Assembly (NCBI RefSeq): GCF_945859685.1
Contig: NC_079147.1
Coordinates: forward strand, 302,372,485-302,436,484
DNA: 64,000 nt
Reading direction: 5' to 3'
Source of the DNA: Eupeodes corollae
Taxonomy: Eukaryota; Arthropoda; Insecta; Diptera; Syrphidae
A program made the translations under genes and the position numbers. How positions within the stretch are numbered: position 1 is the stretch's first letter; each line of letters starts with the position of its first letter. Below, piece by piece: positions 22,621 through 35,539 of the stretch. The notes beneath the pieces are model-generated. The model worked only from the letters and a program-made list of their open reading frames with translations. It ran no database searches and was not told the origin of the DNA.

Positions 22621-25035
22621 AATACACTTCTTCTTTTGAAATTGGTGCATCTGCCAAAATGTATTTACAAAACTTTTAAAGAAGTCGAGGAATATTATCT
22701 GGTTCAAGGGAAAACTTTTGTAAAAAGATGAAAAAGCTGACAACACATCAACACATCAAAATTTGATTGGAAAAATAAGGCAAAATTATTACAATTATCA
22801 CTCAAGTTCTCTGAAAAGTTCCCATTCAAAAATGACCAAAAACATTTAGAATTACTCTTTATTTTCGACTCCAGACACCAAATATAATGTTCAAAAGTAA
22901 ATCTTTTTAAAAATTCATACTGCTTTCTAGTTCTATTAAATAGTTTTCGAAAAGAGACCGACATTTTAACTTTTTTAGGAAGTTTACTTTCTTTACGGCA
23001 ACAAAATTAATTATTCGTAAAGAAACTCTTTGGAAAGATGGGCCAATCATGCATTTTATTTTAAATTATTTACAAAATCATTAAAAATTGTATATTTTTG
23101 AAAACTCTGTCTTTATGTCTTGATATTATTATCTACAACAGCAACGATTTTCCTACCAGCTTTTGAGATATAGCTGTCGAAACTAGAACTTTTTTAATAA
23201 ATGAACGTCTTTTAAGTATATGGATACATTATGAGAACCGAGATATTGTATAAAATCAAACTGAAGTTGGTTGCGGTTGGTTTCAAACGTCAAAACCAAT
23301 GAATGTATTCAGCGAATAAAAAGTGTTGACAATTTTGTATGTTCAAAACGAGAAAGCGTTTTCGACTTTTTGGTGGGAAGAAAAAATATTGCCTAGGATA
23401 AGTTGCGGGCTATTTATAGTCAAAGTATGATTGTATTGTCATACTTTAAATATTATTGGCCATTTTAAACAAAAACGCCCTAATTTTCGATGAAAATATG
23501 GCGAGCTTTAAAACAAACATTTTTATAAGTTAGTTATCCAATTGAGACTCATCATTCTTCAATTTTAAGCTGAAACACTTCTTGTGGAAAGAATTTTGTG
23601 ACTCAAACAGCAAAATTCCAATTCCAAAAACAAAATGATCATAAATATTCTTTACAAATCAGAGCCCGACACTTGAATTGGATTCAGCGAGTGTGTTGTG
23701 TTGAATTTTCGAATTTTCAAATTTATCTTCTTAGTTTAATCTGAATTTGAATCACACCAAATAAACCAATTTATTTTCGGTTTCTTATTTTCGTGAGCCC
23801 ACTGCTGACTAAACAGTGTAATAAAATTCAAAGCACACATCACGATAATATGAGCTCAGATGTATTTCATGTGAAAAACATGCCTCAAAAGAGGTGTTCC
23901 CTACAACTCGCGTCGTCCGTCGTCACTCTTACTATTTTAACACCTCTTGCCTCGCAAAGACACAAACCAAAGAAAAAAAGGATAAGAAAGACTTAAAAAA
24001 CTCTTTTGAATTTAGACCATGAGAATTTTGCAAAGGAATCCGCATTGACATTGTTTTGGAATTTCGAATTTCGTTCATTCATGCGAATTTTATTTATACA
24101 TATATGTTTTTTTTTTCATCGCAAGAGGGCGATAGTGAGACCTTGAATTTGACACTTCAGTCGGTTGGTTGGTGGAACAAGCTAACAACCAGTCACAGAC
24201 CAGCCCTGCCATATCGACCGACACTCTATGGTGTCGGATGTTTTGGCGGTGTTTTACCATTGAAACAAGATTAAACATCAAAAAGAGTTGATAAAAAAAA
24301 GAAACGAAAACAAAAATGAATACAATGCGACGAGTCTTGAATAAAAGGTGCGAGAAAATCGATTTAACGCGAAACGATGTTTACTTTATGTGAAGTCGTT
24401 TGGTGGTTTATTTTATTTTGTTGTTGTTGTGGTTTTAACTCTTTAGCGCTGATGTCTCACTAGAACTGGAAGGAAACACCTAAATTGGGGGTGTACAGAG
24501 AGAACATGGGAATGATGATGATGATGTAGTAACGAATTCTTATTAAGCTTCAATTTCCGGTTTATGGTCATCTTGTTAGTATCGAAATTAATTGAGTGAC
24601 TTTTTTTGTAAAATGAATATAAGAGGAGGTATCGCGTGTTCCGTCAAGTAGCGTCGCTCGTCGTCGTCCGTTGGAGTTAAGTGGTTTTTGGTTAAGTTGA
24701 AGCAATTAGGTTTTGATCGGATTGGATTATTTTGCTACCGGAATTGAATACAAAATTCAGTTAAAATGTTTGAATGAAAATTGATTGGTTGCGGTTTCTT
24801 TTTTTCAAAGGAGTTAAGATCAATAATTTGGAATTGCTCTCATAATTTTTAAAATGGCGCTTTCTTTTACGACTTTTATAAGTATTTAAATTTTGTTAGC
24901 TAAGCAATATTAATATTCTTCAAATTGAAAAACACTTTTCTATAATATCAAACTTACGAACACCCGTCACCATTAGGTAGTGTTACGCACGAACGAAGCT
25001 CGCATCTGATGAAGAGAAAGAATGCTTTTATAGTC
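22621..25035. other. AT-rich non-coding DNA, no gene seen
   Basis: Nothing recognisable. Open frames up to 86 codons at 22500-22960 and 67-72 codons at 23793-24274 have no domain. A run of GATGATGATG lies near 24513, and a GC-richer stretch with repeated CGTCGTC lies near 24640-24690. Confidence 0.45.
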
Positions 25036-25039
25036 AACT

Positions 25040-26865
25040 AGGATCCGCCTATTTTGGTTATGGAAGACCTCAATACTAAGGTTGGCAGTAAAAACAATAG
25101 GCTAAGGCATGTGATGGGTGTGCACGGAGTCGGCAATTGCAGTTATAATGGTGAGAGGTTCATTGACTTTTGCAACTTCAATAGCTTTTTGATAGGTGGC
25201 ACTATGTTTAAACACAAACTCTGTCATAAAATAAGCTGGGTGTCGACGGACAGGCAAGCGTCTTCCAACCAAATTGACCACTTTGCGATTAGTTGACGCT
25301 TTAGAAGCAGTCTCTTGGATGTACGAAACAGAAGAGGCGCCAATATTGGACTTTCCCGTGCCCAACACTTAATGATAGCTATCCTAAGGTTGAGTACAGC
25401 TACAGTTCGAACATCTAACAAAACAAAACGAGCCCCACAATTCAACATCGCCAGACTAAAGGCTTCCACGACCCGTCAGCAATTTAGGGACCACCTGTCG
25501 CACGAAATGAGAACAATTAGCATGACGACATCGAACACCATTGGAATGCTGTAAAAAATATTTTCATTTCAGGTGCTGACAGAATAGTCGGTCGGAAAAA
25601 AGGAAGCAACAACACTTGGCTTTCAGAAAAATTTTGGGCAAGGACCAACGAACGCAAACAGTGAAGTGTTCGAATAACTGCTGCACAAGAGGAAGCAAGA
25701 AACGAGCTGGAGTGTTCGTATCGTATGAACAAAAAAGAGAAAAGCTCACCGATAAGCGTAACTTTATCAACGCATTGGCGCAAGACGCACAAGATGCTGC
25801 AAACACGTGCGACAGCAGGACTATTAGCAGAATAATCAAAGAGCTGACCAGTGTACACAGCTCAAATCAACACCTGGTAAAAGAAGTAGACGGTACTGTG
25901 ATAAGTTCGGTGGATGAGCAAGTCAGAAGGTGGAAAGAACACTTTTCCTCTGTTTTAACCTTCTGAAGCGCCTGAAGAAACTAATCCCAGAATCCGCACC
26001 ACACCTCCCAGTAAAGATAAGATCGTTTTCGCAATTAAAGCACTTAAGAACAAAAAAGCGGTAGGACTTGATGGAATTCCCACACAGCTTTTACAAGCAG
26101 CACCAACGTCATCAAGCGAACTGCTTCATCCGCTCATAAAAGAAGCCTGGACCACCGAAAGCTTCCCTCATGAGTGGAAGAAGGGAATTTTCTTCAAGCT
26201 CCCCAAAAAAGAAGATCTTGCAAAGTGCGAAAACTGGAGAGGAATTTGCGTTCCACCAGCCATTGCCAAAATAGGAGCAAAAGTCATACTGGAACGCATC
26301 AGAGAACACCTTGAGGCCACACTCGATGCCGAACAGCAGGATTCCACGCTGGATCTTCTTGTGTTGATCATATTAACACCCTGCGGATCATTATTGAATT
26401 ATGCGTTAAATATCGATCAACACTACACCTGCTGTTCAAATACTTCTGGGTAGCTTTGCGGAGGAAAGGCATCCCAAAAAAAACTAATTGCTATTATTAA
26501 AGCAGCATATGATGGATCCAAGTGTGACGTTCTAGACGATTGTAGGTTGTCAGATGATTTTGAAATCTGTAGCGGCGTCAAAGAAGGCTGTTATTCTGTC
26601 AACAACATTGTCCTTGTTAGTGATAAATGATGTACTGCGCGCAACTTCGTCAGGTAGCGGACGGATCCAATGGACTTTAACATCCTATTCAAATCACTTG
26701 AACTACGCCGATTATTTTTGCTTACTCTCTCATAGAATCATGGATCTCCATCAAATGACAACAATTGTGGAGAGCAAGAAGCAGAAGTTCTGGGGCTGAA
26801 AAATAATTTCGGCAAAACAAAATGATCAGCCTCGGAAACCCGATCATCCTCTCAAATGAGAATAA
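25040..26865 (+). pseudogene. RTE-like LINE, family B, copy 1 (broken)
   Basis: The endonuclease remains begin MEDLNTKVGS at about 25060 (normally a GDLN motif). GNCSYNGERFIDFCNFNSFL, KISWVSTDRQASSNQIDHFA and a worn C-terminal part follow to about 25550. Reverse transcriptase: KKAVGLDGIPTQLLQAAP near 26056, SFPHEWKKGIFFKLPKKEDL near 26160, CENWRGICVPPAIAKI near 26226, AIIKAAYDGSKCDVL near 26493, and LLSHRIMDLHQMT near 26723, where the catalytic YADD region is degenerate. Many stops and shifts. No 3' tail: the copy breaks off where family A sequence begins. The better 3' end is in copy 2. Confidence 0.75.
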
Positions 26866-26869
26866 GAAG

Positions 26870-27785
26870 ACAATCCGTCTTCCCGATTTAGACGAAATAA
26901 AGATTGCCATATCGAAGCTGAAGTCTAAGCATGCCCATGGAACCTCAGTATTATTTTCCCGATACCGAAAAAAGGATACCCTCTAATCTGCATTAACTTA
27001 AGAGGTATCAGTTTACTTAACACCGCCTAAAAAATCTTCTCTGCCGTATTAAATGATAGTCGAAAGAATATCGTCGGAGTGCGGTTTTGGACCAGGAAAT
27101 TCGATCAAATATTCACATTACGGCAGTTCCAGGAAAAAATCCGAGAACATTAAATCGACATCCACCATCTTTTCATCGATTTCAAGGCCGACCATCCCTC
27201 TCAAAATGAGGTCCATTAAGGTTGGAAACAACAGAACCTTTCGATGTCAAAAAGACTTAAGACAAGGTGATGCGTTGGCATGCGATATCTTCAACATCGT
27301 CCTTGAAAAAATAGTGCAAGGCTCCCACGTTGACTTAACCGGAAGAACTCAGCTTGATGTCAATGGGGCTTTTGTGAGTATTAAGGCAGAGGCGGTAAAA
27401 ATAAACTTAAAAGTTAATGAGGGCAGACAAAGTACATGCTGTCATCAAGAATGGACCTACAACACCGACATATTGGTCAAAACATCACCATCGACAGACG
27501 TAACTTTGAGGTAATTAAGGACTTTGTCTACCTATGCTCCGCTTTGAACACAGAGAATAACACCATTGCTGAGGTCAAACGGAGAATCACTCTTACTAAC
27601 CGCTGTTTCTTTGGGCTAAGAAAGCAATTGAATAGCAAAAGCCCTCTCTACAGTGACCAGAGTGTCACTATATAAGGCTTTACGGTGCATAAACATCAGT
27701 TATAACAAAAGCGGATGAAAGTACTTTGGGTCATTTCGAGAAAAAAGTTCTTGGCGTGATCTACAGCTCACTATGTCTTTTCAAC
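26870..27785 (+). pseudogene. RTE-like LINE, family A, copy 2 (internally deleted fragment)
   Basis: It is closely similar to copy 1. LPDLDEIKIAISKLKSK at 26880-26930 joins directly to the WNLS.-VCPI region (a deletion of about 120 bp), then TVDQ-like, IFSSISR (equivalent to IDFKA), KDLRQGDALACDIFNIVLEK near 27250, and ITIDRRNFEVIKDFVYL near 27489. The catalytic YADD segment is also deleted. Unlike copies 1 and 3, it keeps the sequence after the KQLNSKSPLYSDQSV block, on to a FEKKVLGVIY-like end near 27760. Confidence 0.75.
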
Positions 27786-27802
27786 AACACCAGAAGTAAA
27801 AA

Positions 27803-27845
27803 ACGTTATTAGTCTAACGCACTAACCATCATGCTAGGGGTACTA
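27803..27845 (-). repeat. SINE remnant (tRNA-like head)
   Basis: The complement reads GTACCCCTAGCATGATGGTT followed by AGTGCGTTAGACTA, matching the SINE head at 17515-17555. It lies between RTE-A copy 2 and a minus-strand LINE. Confidence 0.6.
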
Positions 27846-27849
27846 CGTA

Positions 27850-28640
27850 TTGTGTCATTATTATCGAATCTTTATTCGAAATAAATGGAAGGAAATGAAA
27901 TGAACACATTTGTTCATTATAGAAGAATTCATCTCGGTAATTCTTCTGTTTTCGAGCTAAAGCATGATATGTACGTACTTTCCTAACAGTGCCCGGTTAT
28001 GACATCTATTTTAGAACTTATATGCGATCTACTTAGGAAGCATTTTCATTGGTAAGATAGCTTTAGTCAAACGTGGTATGATAGCTTAAACTGTACCATT
28101 CCTGAAGAGTCCATTTGCTTTACAATTTATTGCTACGTCCATATGGCCCGGCGGCGCCCAGCAAAGGTGAATATTAAACTGTTGTGTCATCTTTATTAGA
28201 GATGATCAACAGTTAGTTTGTAGCGACTGGGTTCTGAGATTTAATAGCTGCCTGACTATTTGAGAAAATACGGATATCATGTTTTCTTTAAGCCAGGACA
28301 AGACTTCTATTATCGCCAAAAATTTCGCCGGGATCACGCTACAATGATAAAAAGGTGGAATGAGAGACTTAATTTCAGTTATATAGAGTATGAATCCCCC
28401 CACAACCCCTTCATTTGTTTGTGATCCATCTGTTTTTACCAAAAGCTTTATTGCAAGAAAACAGAGCTACAATAACTCTTTGATTATTTCTTGTATACTG
28501 CGTAACATCCAGGTACTTAGCAACTTGAAGAACCAAAGGAAACAAAATTCTTCGATTGTAGATTTGCAACTCCCCAAATTCAAATCGAAACGTAAAAAGT
28601 TTTATTTTAAAAATTCTGTTGCGGCCATATTCCCAAATTT
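27850..28640 (-). pseudogene. LINE family C, copy 1: RNase H and 3' region, minus strand
   Basis: The complement of 28206-28442 reads KTDGSQTNEGVVGGFI, then SVIPAKFLAIIEVLSWL and a worn SQAA-like block, the RNase H domain of a LINE. Upstream, 28443-28640 is poorly conserved. 27850-28200 matches 33605-34130 in order, for example GTGCCCGGTTATGA on the plus strand near 27990 and 34011. The 3' end next to 27850 is AT-rich. It is the same family as the copy at 33605-34680. Confidence 0.65.
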
Positions 28641-28649
28641 GTAGACCAT

Positions 28650-31635
28650 CTCCGTCCATTCATGTTTTGAAACACAAATAATTTTCCCCGCAGTCAAAAA
28701 CCCCAAAAAACTTGCACGAAAATACATTACAAAATTAAATTGTAACTTCATGTGCGGCAACAAACGGGAATTGTTTTCAAATTTAAAGAAAAATATAAAC
28801 TTCAATGCGAACCAGAAGGGAAAATATAACAAAAACTCCAATAACAACAACAACAAGAACTATAACAAAAGCTAAATAAAATTACCAAAATCAAAATCCT
28901 TACTTTTCTACATACCAGCGTCCATATCCATATCAGGACAGGAACAGGGCAACCGTGGCACATGACCATCATCCTAAAATCCTTGCTGCTCCATAGCTCT
29001 TTTCTCTATTACGAGTCTGATGATCATACCCCACCTGTAGTATTCCAGAGCAATTACCCGCCAAAACAATTCCAAATATGATTACGTTATAACTGGTGTA
29101 GTTAAAAGTTGCAGGTGGATATTGTGTTTCTGTGCCATGTTCATATATGTAAGTACGTATCGTACGTTTGCAAAATTGTGCTATATTTAGAACTTTCGTC
29201 CTGTTGCAGTAACAAACAACCCAGATTCACATTCAGCGCCAGCAACCGCCACCGGACAATTATTGTAGTGCAAATCTCTTGTTTGGCCTAAATAATAATA
29301 ATATGAGTGTTGCCACAGAAGAGTATAGAATACGAATGGCAAGGACTTCCCAGAGCTAACGGTTCAAACAGTAAAAACAAATTATCTAACAAACGTAGCG
29401 CAAATTACAGGTTTTGCAATTAAGCAACAAAAGCTTCTCTCTCTCGCACCGCACGACCAGCAACTCTAACTCGGGGTCTCAATATAATAGACGAACGAAC
29501 GTGTGTACGTGTGTATGTACATATCCTTGCTAGGTGGACATGGACAGGCTACATACCTAGTTATAGACATTTATAACCCCTCCCTCTCATTTGTTGCCTC
29601 GGTGTAATGTAATAACGATAAAAAATAGAAGTCGTCCTTTTTGTTTGCGCCCAGGAGCCAGGATTAAATTCAGAGAATATCTTTTTCTCTCTTGCATTGT
29701 TTTGTTGGTTGGGAGAGGTCTATATAATGCATATATATGTATATTATGTCCTTATTACATATGTTATGGCTACAAGAAGAAGGACATACCGCAGTAGCAG
29801 CAGCATGGTATTTGTAACCTGCAACAAATTGTAGTGAACTTTTAAATGAAATCACGTACTCGCAGGATGTTGTTACGATTGTTATGTGTGTCCTTATAAT
29901 ATGTGTACAGTTCTTATTCACTAAACAAACTGCCATATCATAGAAATCCTCTCGCTTAGTTGTATACCTTAAGTCAGACAAACAAACATTCAGACAAGCA
30001 GACATATGCCAACACTCCAAGTCATTTGATTAGACTCGTGTTTTCTGAAAACGTCTTTCAAGGAGAATAAGGACGAATTTGGATTGGATCCTGAAACACT
30101 ATGGCAGAATTTTCCAAACCAGAGTGTACTATGTATTACAATCTTTGCGGAGAGAATGTAACAAAAGTTTACCGTTTACCTAGACAATAAAAACGAAAAA
30201 AGGACATTCGTATAAAAAATAAATAACCTGAAACAGGATAAAGAATAACTACCACTTCTCTAAAAACGAAAAAAAGATTGCAAAGCTCTAGGACGGAGAT
30301 AGGTGATGGTGTGGTTTGGTACGGTGGGGCACTATTTTTGTTTAGGTTGTTTTTGTGCAATCGGGTGGATCAGTTTTTGTCGTATGCTAGTATGTTTTGT
30401 TTTATATATTAGTTGAAGGTCCTTTTCTATTTATGTATGTGCGGCAGGATGTCCTTGTGCACTTGAGAAGGTTGTAACTTAGATGTAAAAAAAAACATTA
30501 AAAGCAATAGATTCTCTGTTAGGAGCCTTTTGCAACCAGCCTGTTGTTGGTTTTAATTTGGAAGGACGAAGGATTTTTGGTATCAAATATACTCACCTTC
30601 TATTTGCATTGCCTTCCGTTGTTTCAGAGGTTTGTTCTTGTCTATAAACGAAACAGTTGTATTGCATTGATTGTCTGAGAGTGAAAAAGATAGATGTCAT
30701 GTCGATGTGTTACATGGTCGTTGATGTTGCCAGGTAAGTTTACACATTTTTCTGAAGCTTTTTTCGGAAGCTTTTTAAAGGCTATATTCTAAGGAAAAGG
30801 GACTACCAAAGTAGTTTCAGGTTTTGGAAAATTTGTGTAAATGTAAAAACAGGGAAAGTTTGACTTTAAGGAAAATGTAATAGTGTAACCATTCAATGGA
30901 AAGATGAAGTAAAAGAATTGTGGTCGTCGGGTTTAGAACAATGTAAGATTCCGATAGTAATGCCACACCAAAAGGATTTTTTATTTTTGTTTGGTAAAGA
31001 ATTTCCTTTGAAACAAAAGGTCTACTGAAACTATTGAATAGAAAACATACAAGTACAAAAACCACTTATGGAACCCTTTAAAAATGCAAATGATTACAAA
31101 TAACCTTTTACAAATACATTTTATACCAAATGAACTTACAGAAAATCCTGTGAAAGTGCTTTGAAATGAGGGGACACGCAATTAGAAGCTAAAGTTATGT
31201 CACCACGAAAGTTTTGTTTCAAACTTTTTATAGGTATTTGTAGCTTAAATTTTGTTTAAAATAGCGAAACTGGATATTTTGCGTATATAAGCATTATTTA
31301 AATAATATTTAAACTTTTGTATTGATTTGTACGGAGCTTATTAGTCTTAAGGAATTTCTTCTCATTCTTGATGTGCGACTGAAAGAAAATATTTAGACTT
31401 AACAGAATGTTTAAAATTTAGTTTATAGAATTACTTATACATTTGTTGTTCAGTTATCGATAACACAAGAAAATATATGAAACATTTCGGCAGTGTTCCA
31501 GGAGTATAACAGTTTCGGTAATAGTTCAATCGCTTGCCATTTTCAAAGCTCTCTTTTTTAATTAAAATGTCTTGAATCTTCAAAGGAATCCTAAGCACTC
31601 AGCAGAATTTTTAAAAACGTGTAATATTCCAAAAC
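28650..31635. other. Non-coding DNA, no gene seen
   Basis: Single-copy-looking sequence with no transposon or protein motif that I recognise. Open frames up to 116 codons (29670-30020 minus) have low-complexity, Cys/Tyr-rich content overlapping other frames. This may be intron or regulatory DNA of a neighbouring host gene. Confidence 0.45.
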
Positions 31636-31639
31636 AGGT

Positions 31640-32830
31640 GATATGTAATATATACACCGGCCTAAGATCTAAATATCAATAGTTTAAGTCTTCGGAGTTC
31701 TTGTAGAATTGGACGAACGGCTAAAAATTGGTTGACATCTTACACTTCATTTCGATTGCAGAGGTTACACCTGGGATTATCATTTCTGTGAGGTTTGTAG
31801 TTCAGATTTAGCATCTCAGTTCTTGCTTTAAACAAAGTACCTATTTGATTTGCAGAAAGATTACTATTAAAATAATTGTTTACAAACAAAGTGTGATCGA
31901 GTTGCTTATAGACCAATTTGCTTGGAGAGGTTCGAGCCGTATTCAAGAATTTGAGATACAATGAATCATCAACCAATGCAATTGATTCATAAAACCTACC
32001 TTTCCAATTAGAAAACGAAGTTGTACTAAGGTTTAGATTAAATCCGTGCGCATTTGCTATTGCGTACCATTCTTTAAACGGCGATAAATTCCTTCGGAAT
32101 GAGAAATCCATCATTTGCTTATAAAGATCTTCATTTTACCTTTGCATTACTTTTATTATGTAATCGGCATTAAATTTAAGGTTTTTTAGAAAAATCGGAG
32201 GGATCCCTCATTCCACATGTATAGTTGGTGTATAGTTTGGAAGCTTAAATATTCGTTTAAAAAAGAAGCGTTGCACTATCTCAAATTCATCGAGATCTTG
32301 GTAACCAAAAACTAGACTGGCATAGCATAAACGTGAGTTTATATTACCTTCAAAAACTATAAATTTAGATGAGATGCCTATGTACTTTTTTCAGAAGATT
32401 TTGTTTCATATAAGGTTTATTGCAGTTTTTGCCAATAAGCATTATTCCTTAACATGGGGCCGGAAATATAAATTGCTACAAAATAGAACACCTAAATACT
32501 TAAATTGGTTAACCACCTCTATATGTTCACGTTCCAATGACCATGCTACTAGCGGGTTTCTCCTTCGACGGGTGGATTCAAAAATCATAATTTTTGATTT
32601 TGAGGTATTTATATTCAGGTCCCATTTATCACTAAAGTTTTTAAGTCTATTTATTTGTTACTGTAATGTAGTGGGGTTGTTCGACAAAACAATAAGGTCA
32701 CCTCCAAACCTAACACCCTCAGGAAAATCACGGGAAACATCGTCAATGAAAAGAGCGAACATAATCGGGCTTAAGGGGCAACTTTGGGGCACACCGCAAT
32801 CAGTGTTAAATAAAGATGGATATGGAACTC
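31640..32830 (-). pseudogene. LINE reverse transcriptase, palm to C-terminus, minus strand
   Basis: The complement begins near 32800 with a worn GVPQSCPLSPIMFALFIDDV (split by a frameshift). The segments KWDLNINTSKSKIMIF, VNQFKYLGVLFCSNLYFRPH and LCYASLVFGYQDLDEFEIVQ follow. From 32114 to 31740 comes a 124-codon open stretch starting MMDFSFRRNLSPFKEW, with FKARTEMLNLNYKPHRND and the CNLC pair near its end. This is the late thumb and C-terminal domain of a LINE polymerase. Stops are few, so it is less worn than its neighbours. Lacks the endonuclease and the first RT blocks. Confidence 0.75.
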
Positions 32831-32839
32831 CCATTTAAA

Positions 32840-33295
32840 ACAGTAGCGGAAGTATTGGTAAGGAGAAGTTTATAGAGTTTAGGTATTTCATATGTTGAAA
32901 TGTATGTAACTTATGTGAAAATATTACTGTATACAAATAACAAATCAAGTATCTGTAGGAAAATATGAAAACTCATTTTGTAAATATCTAGGATATATTT
33001 TTCATTCGCAAATAAACTTTTCAATCGTTAAGACGCCTTTGTTTTTCTTTTTCCACATTTTTCTCTTCGCCGAATTTCTGCTCAATATCATACTTGGATA
33101 TTATGCTTATTTAAATTCAATCTCTTTATTCAATTGTCTACATAATCTATTTATAAACTTACTATAATCTTAAACTTTCTTTTTTTATTCTCGATAAATG
33201 TCAATTTTCAGGCAGACGGCAAATATATTTTTTGCCATGCCAATGTTCTTATATAATTTTACAAATGTATTTCGAGTTTTGGTAAAATAAAGAAT
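32840..33295. other. AT-rich spacer, nothing recognised
   Basis: AT-rich sequence between two minus-strand LINE fragments. The words CTAAATATCAATAGTTTAA occur here at 33309 and at 31669, next to both LINE ends, so they may belong to a shared 3' end. Confidence 0.4.
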
Positions 33296-33299
33296 TGGT

Positions 33300-33600
33300 A
33301 ATAATAATCTAAATATCAATAGTTTAATCGATGAATATGGATGGGTTAGCTTTGACAGCATTCAATTCTACACAGTTGATATTTCCCTATTAGTCTGAAT
33401 GAAGAAAGCTTGTGAAATGATATCGTTCAAGTCAAATATTCGACAAAAAAAAGTATGTGAATTAAGAACCGTAAACAAAAACCAGAGAGTACTGTCATCA
33501 GCAAAATAACTCAATGAATTAAGTAAGTAAAAGAAGCGGATACAAAACGGAGCCTTGAGGAACATCAGCAGTTATTTTGTGAGTTTTAAGCAAATCAATA
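33300..33600 (-). pseudogene. LINE palm fragment, minus strand
   Basis: The complement reads DVPQGSVLYPLL followed in the next frame by LLNSLSYFADDSTLWFLF, the PQGS and FADD boxes of a jockey/R1-like polymerase. The interval between the boxes is shortened, and only this small piece remains. Confidence 0.65.
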
Positions 33601-33604
33601 CATT

Positions 33605-34680
33605 TATTGTTAAAGAATCTTTATTCTAAATAAATAAAAATAAAACAAATTAAATTAACACAATTCCATTGTATTGATAGATATGGTAAGGTTAGGTTAA
33701 AGTGGATGTCCGTGATCGAGTAGGACCAGTTTATAGTCCCATTGTGATACCACATGAATCTTGATGCTTTCTTTCAGCTCAAACCAGTTTGAGTCCCTAA
33801 CAAACGTGAGAGACTGATTATGTTAATATGATTGAGATCGTTTATAGATCGTTATGGAAAAATTCTCCTGGGTAATTCTTCCGTTTTCGAGCTAGAGCAG
33901 GATATGTACAAAAGAGGATAAGAACTTTTTTTTCTCTTCCTCATCTTTAAAGCTTCTGCAAAAGTCATTTGAGAACACGCCTGGCTGCGTGGCTTGCTTC
34001 CTAATAGACAGTGCCCGGTTATGATACCGATTATAGAGCTTTCTGGCGAATTCATCTGCCTTACAATTTCCTGGAATGTATATGGCCTGGCACCCAGCAA
34101 AGGTAAATAATCAATAGTTGTGACATCTCCATTAGAAATGATCGACAGTTATGGACTGTTATATAGTTTGTAGAGACAGAGCCCAATGATTTGATAGCGG
34201 CCTGACTATGTTAGAAAACACGGATATCAGATGTTGATATCACGTTTTCCTTAAGTCAGGTCAAGACTTCTTTTATCGTCAAATGTTCCGAATGGAACAC
34301 GGTACAATGATTGGAAAATCGGAATGAAAGACTTAGTTTCAGTCGTTCAGAGTCTACCATCTGTGTAAAAGTGGATTGACTCGTCTTCCAGAAATATCGT
34401 ATTCTCCCAATAAGATCTGGAAGACATAGAAATTTGGAAGATTCTGTCGAATTTCAGTTGGGGAATGGTGTAGTCTGTCTGCTTTGGAATTGGTTGTAAG
34501 TTTTGTTTTTGTCTAAAATAACATCCCATAATCTCGTCTGAGAACTTTAAGCAGATTTCTTTAATATAGGGAAGGATAACAAATGGAATTTGGTATGTCC
34601 TCGAAAAAAGGACTAATTCGGTTTTAAGTTTAGGGTGTAAGGATGCTTTCCAGCGAGCAGCGAGCATTAAAAATGATGGA
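33605..34680 (-). pseudogene. LINE family C, copy 2: RT end, RNase H start and 3' region, minus strand
   Basis: The complement of 34667-34347 reads LHPKLKTELVLFSRTYQIPF and FDRIFQISMSSRSYWENTIF, ending IHFYTDGRL, the opening of an RNase H domain (TDGS position). The rest of the RNase H, with PLSNHWALSLQTI-like remains, runs to about 34130. The 3' region to 33605 matches copy 1 at 27850-28200. The two copies differ by many indels, so both are old. Confidence 0.65.
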
Positions 34681-34859
34681 AATCAAATCACGTTAAATGG
34701 AATCATCAAACTAACTGTAAATTCAGTCCAGTATTTTTCATTCAGTTTCAGTAAGAGAATGTTATGTAAGCTGGGCCATTCAAGTAGGTTCATGTCAAAG
34801 GAAAAATCCGATCTAACCATTCCTTAGCCCAGAAGATAAAATGATAGCAATCGAAAAAA

Positions 34860-35235
34860 TGTTGGTAATCTACAAAAAGAAAGATTTAGATTTCTGAAGG
34901 GACATTAGAAATTTCTTGAGTAAACCCGTTTTAAGGTGCAGATCATAGTTAAGCATATTATCGGGCAGTAAAAAGCTTATTTTCATGAAGAAACGCTGTA
35001 ATTTTTCAACTTGGCAGATTACTTGAGCAGAGTATAAATTAATAGCTTTTGAGGCGGCATGGTATATATTGCACTTTTTTGAGTATTGGACGGTATTGTC
35101 TCGCAGCAGTCGCGCCCACGTTGTATTGATGGAATTTTTAGATCCTCCCAATCTATTTGTTAGATGCTCATTCCAAGAGATAATTTAATACAACACTACG
35201 CTAAGGTATTTGTATTGATTAGACACCTATAAAAT
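34860..35235 (-). pseudogene. LINE reverse transcriptase thumb fragment, minus strand
   Basis: The complement reads QYKYLSVVLY near 35215, NEHLTNRLGGSKNSINTTWA near 35165-35120, NIYHAASKAINLYSAQV, then VEKLQRFFMKISFLLPDNML near 34990. This is the KYLGV block and C-terminal thumb of a LINE polymerase. Sequence on to 35530 is of uncertain origin but may be the preceding RT part. Confidence 0.65.
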
Positions 35236-35539
35236 CAGAATTATTGTAAAGCCATTTTTATAACGCTGCCCTTCTTCCACTATTGCGACGTATTACTTTT
35301 TCCGACTTACTATTGATCAATATAGGCCCTCAAATACTGATGGTCGTTACTAAGCTTTTGGCCTTTAAGATTGTTTTTCAGTTGATGATTGATCAGCGAT
35401 TTCATAGCCTTGGAGAGAAGTGCAAAATGATAGTCAGAGGAGTTGCAAATTACGATTATTTGAAGAACAGACTGGATGAATTCTAAATTTCCTCTGCTCA
35501 AAAAAGTACCTGTCGATTAGAATAGAGCTTGTCAGCATT

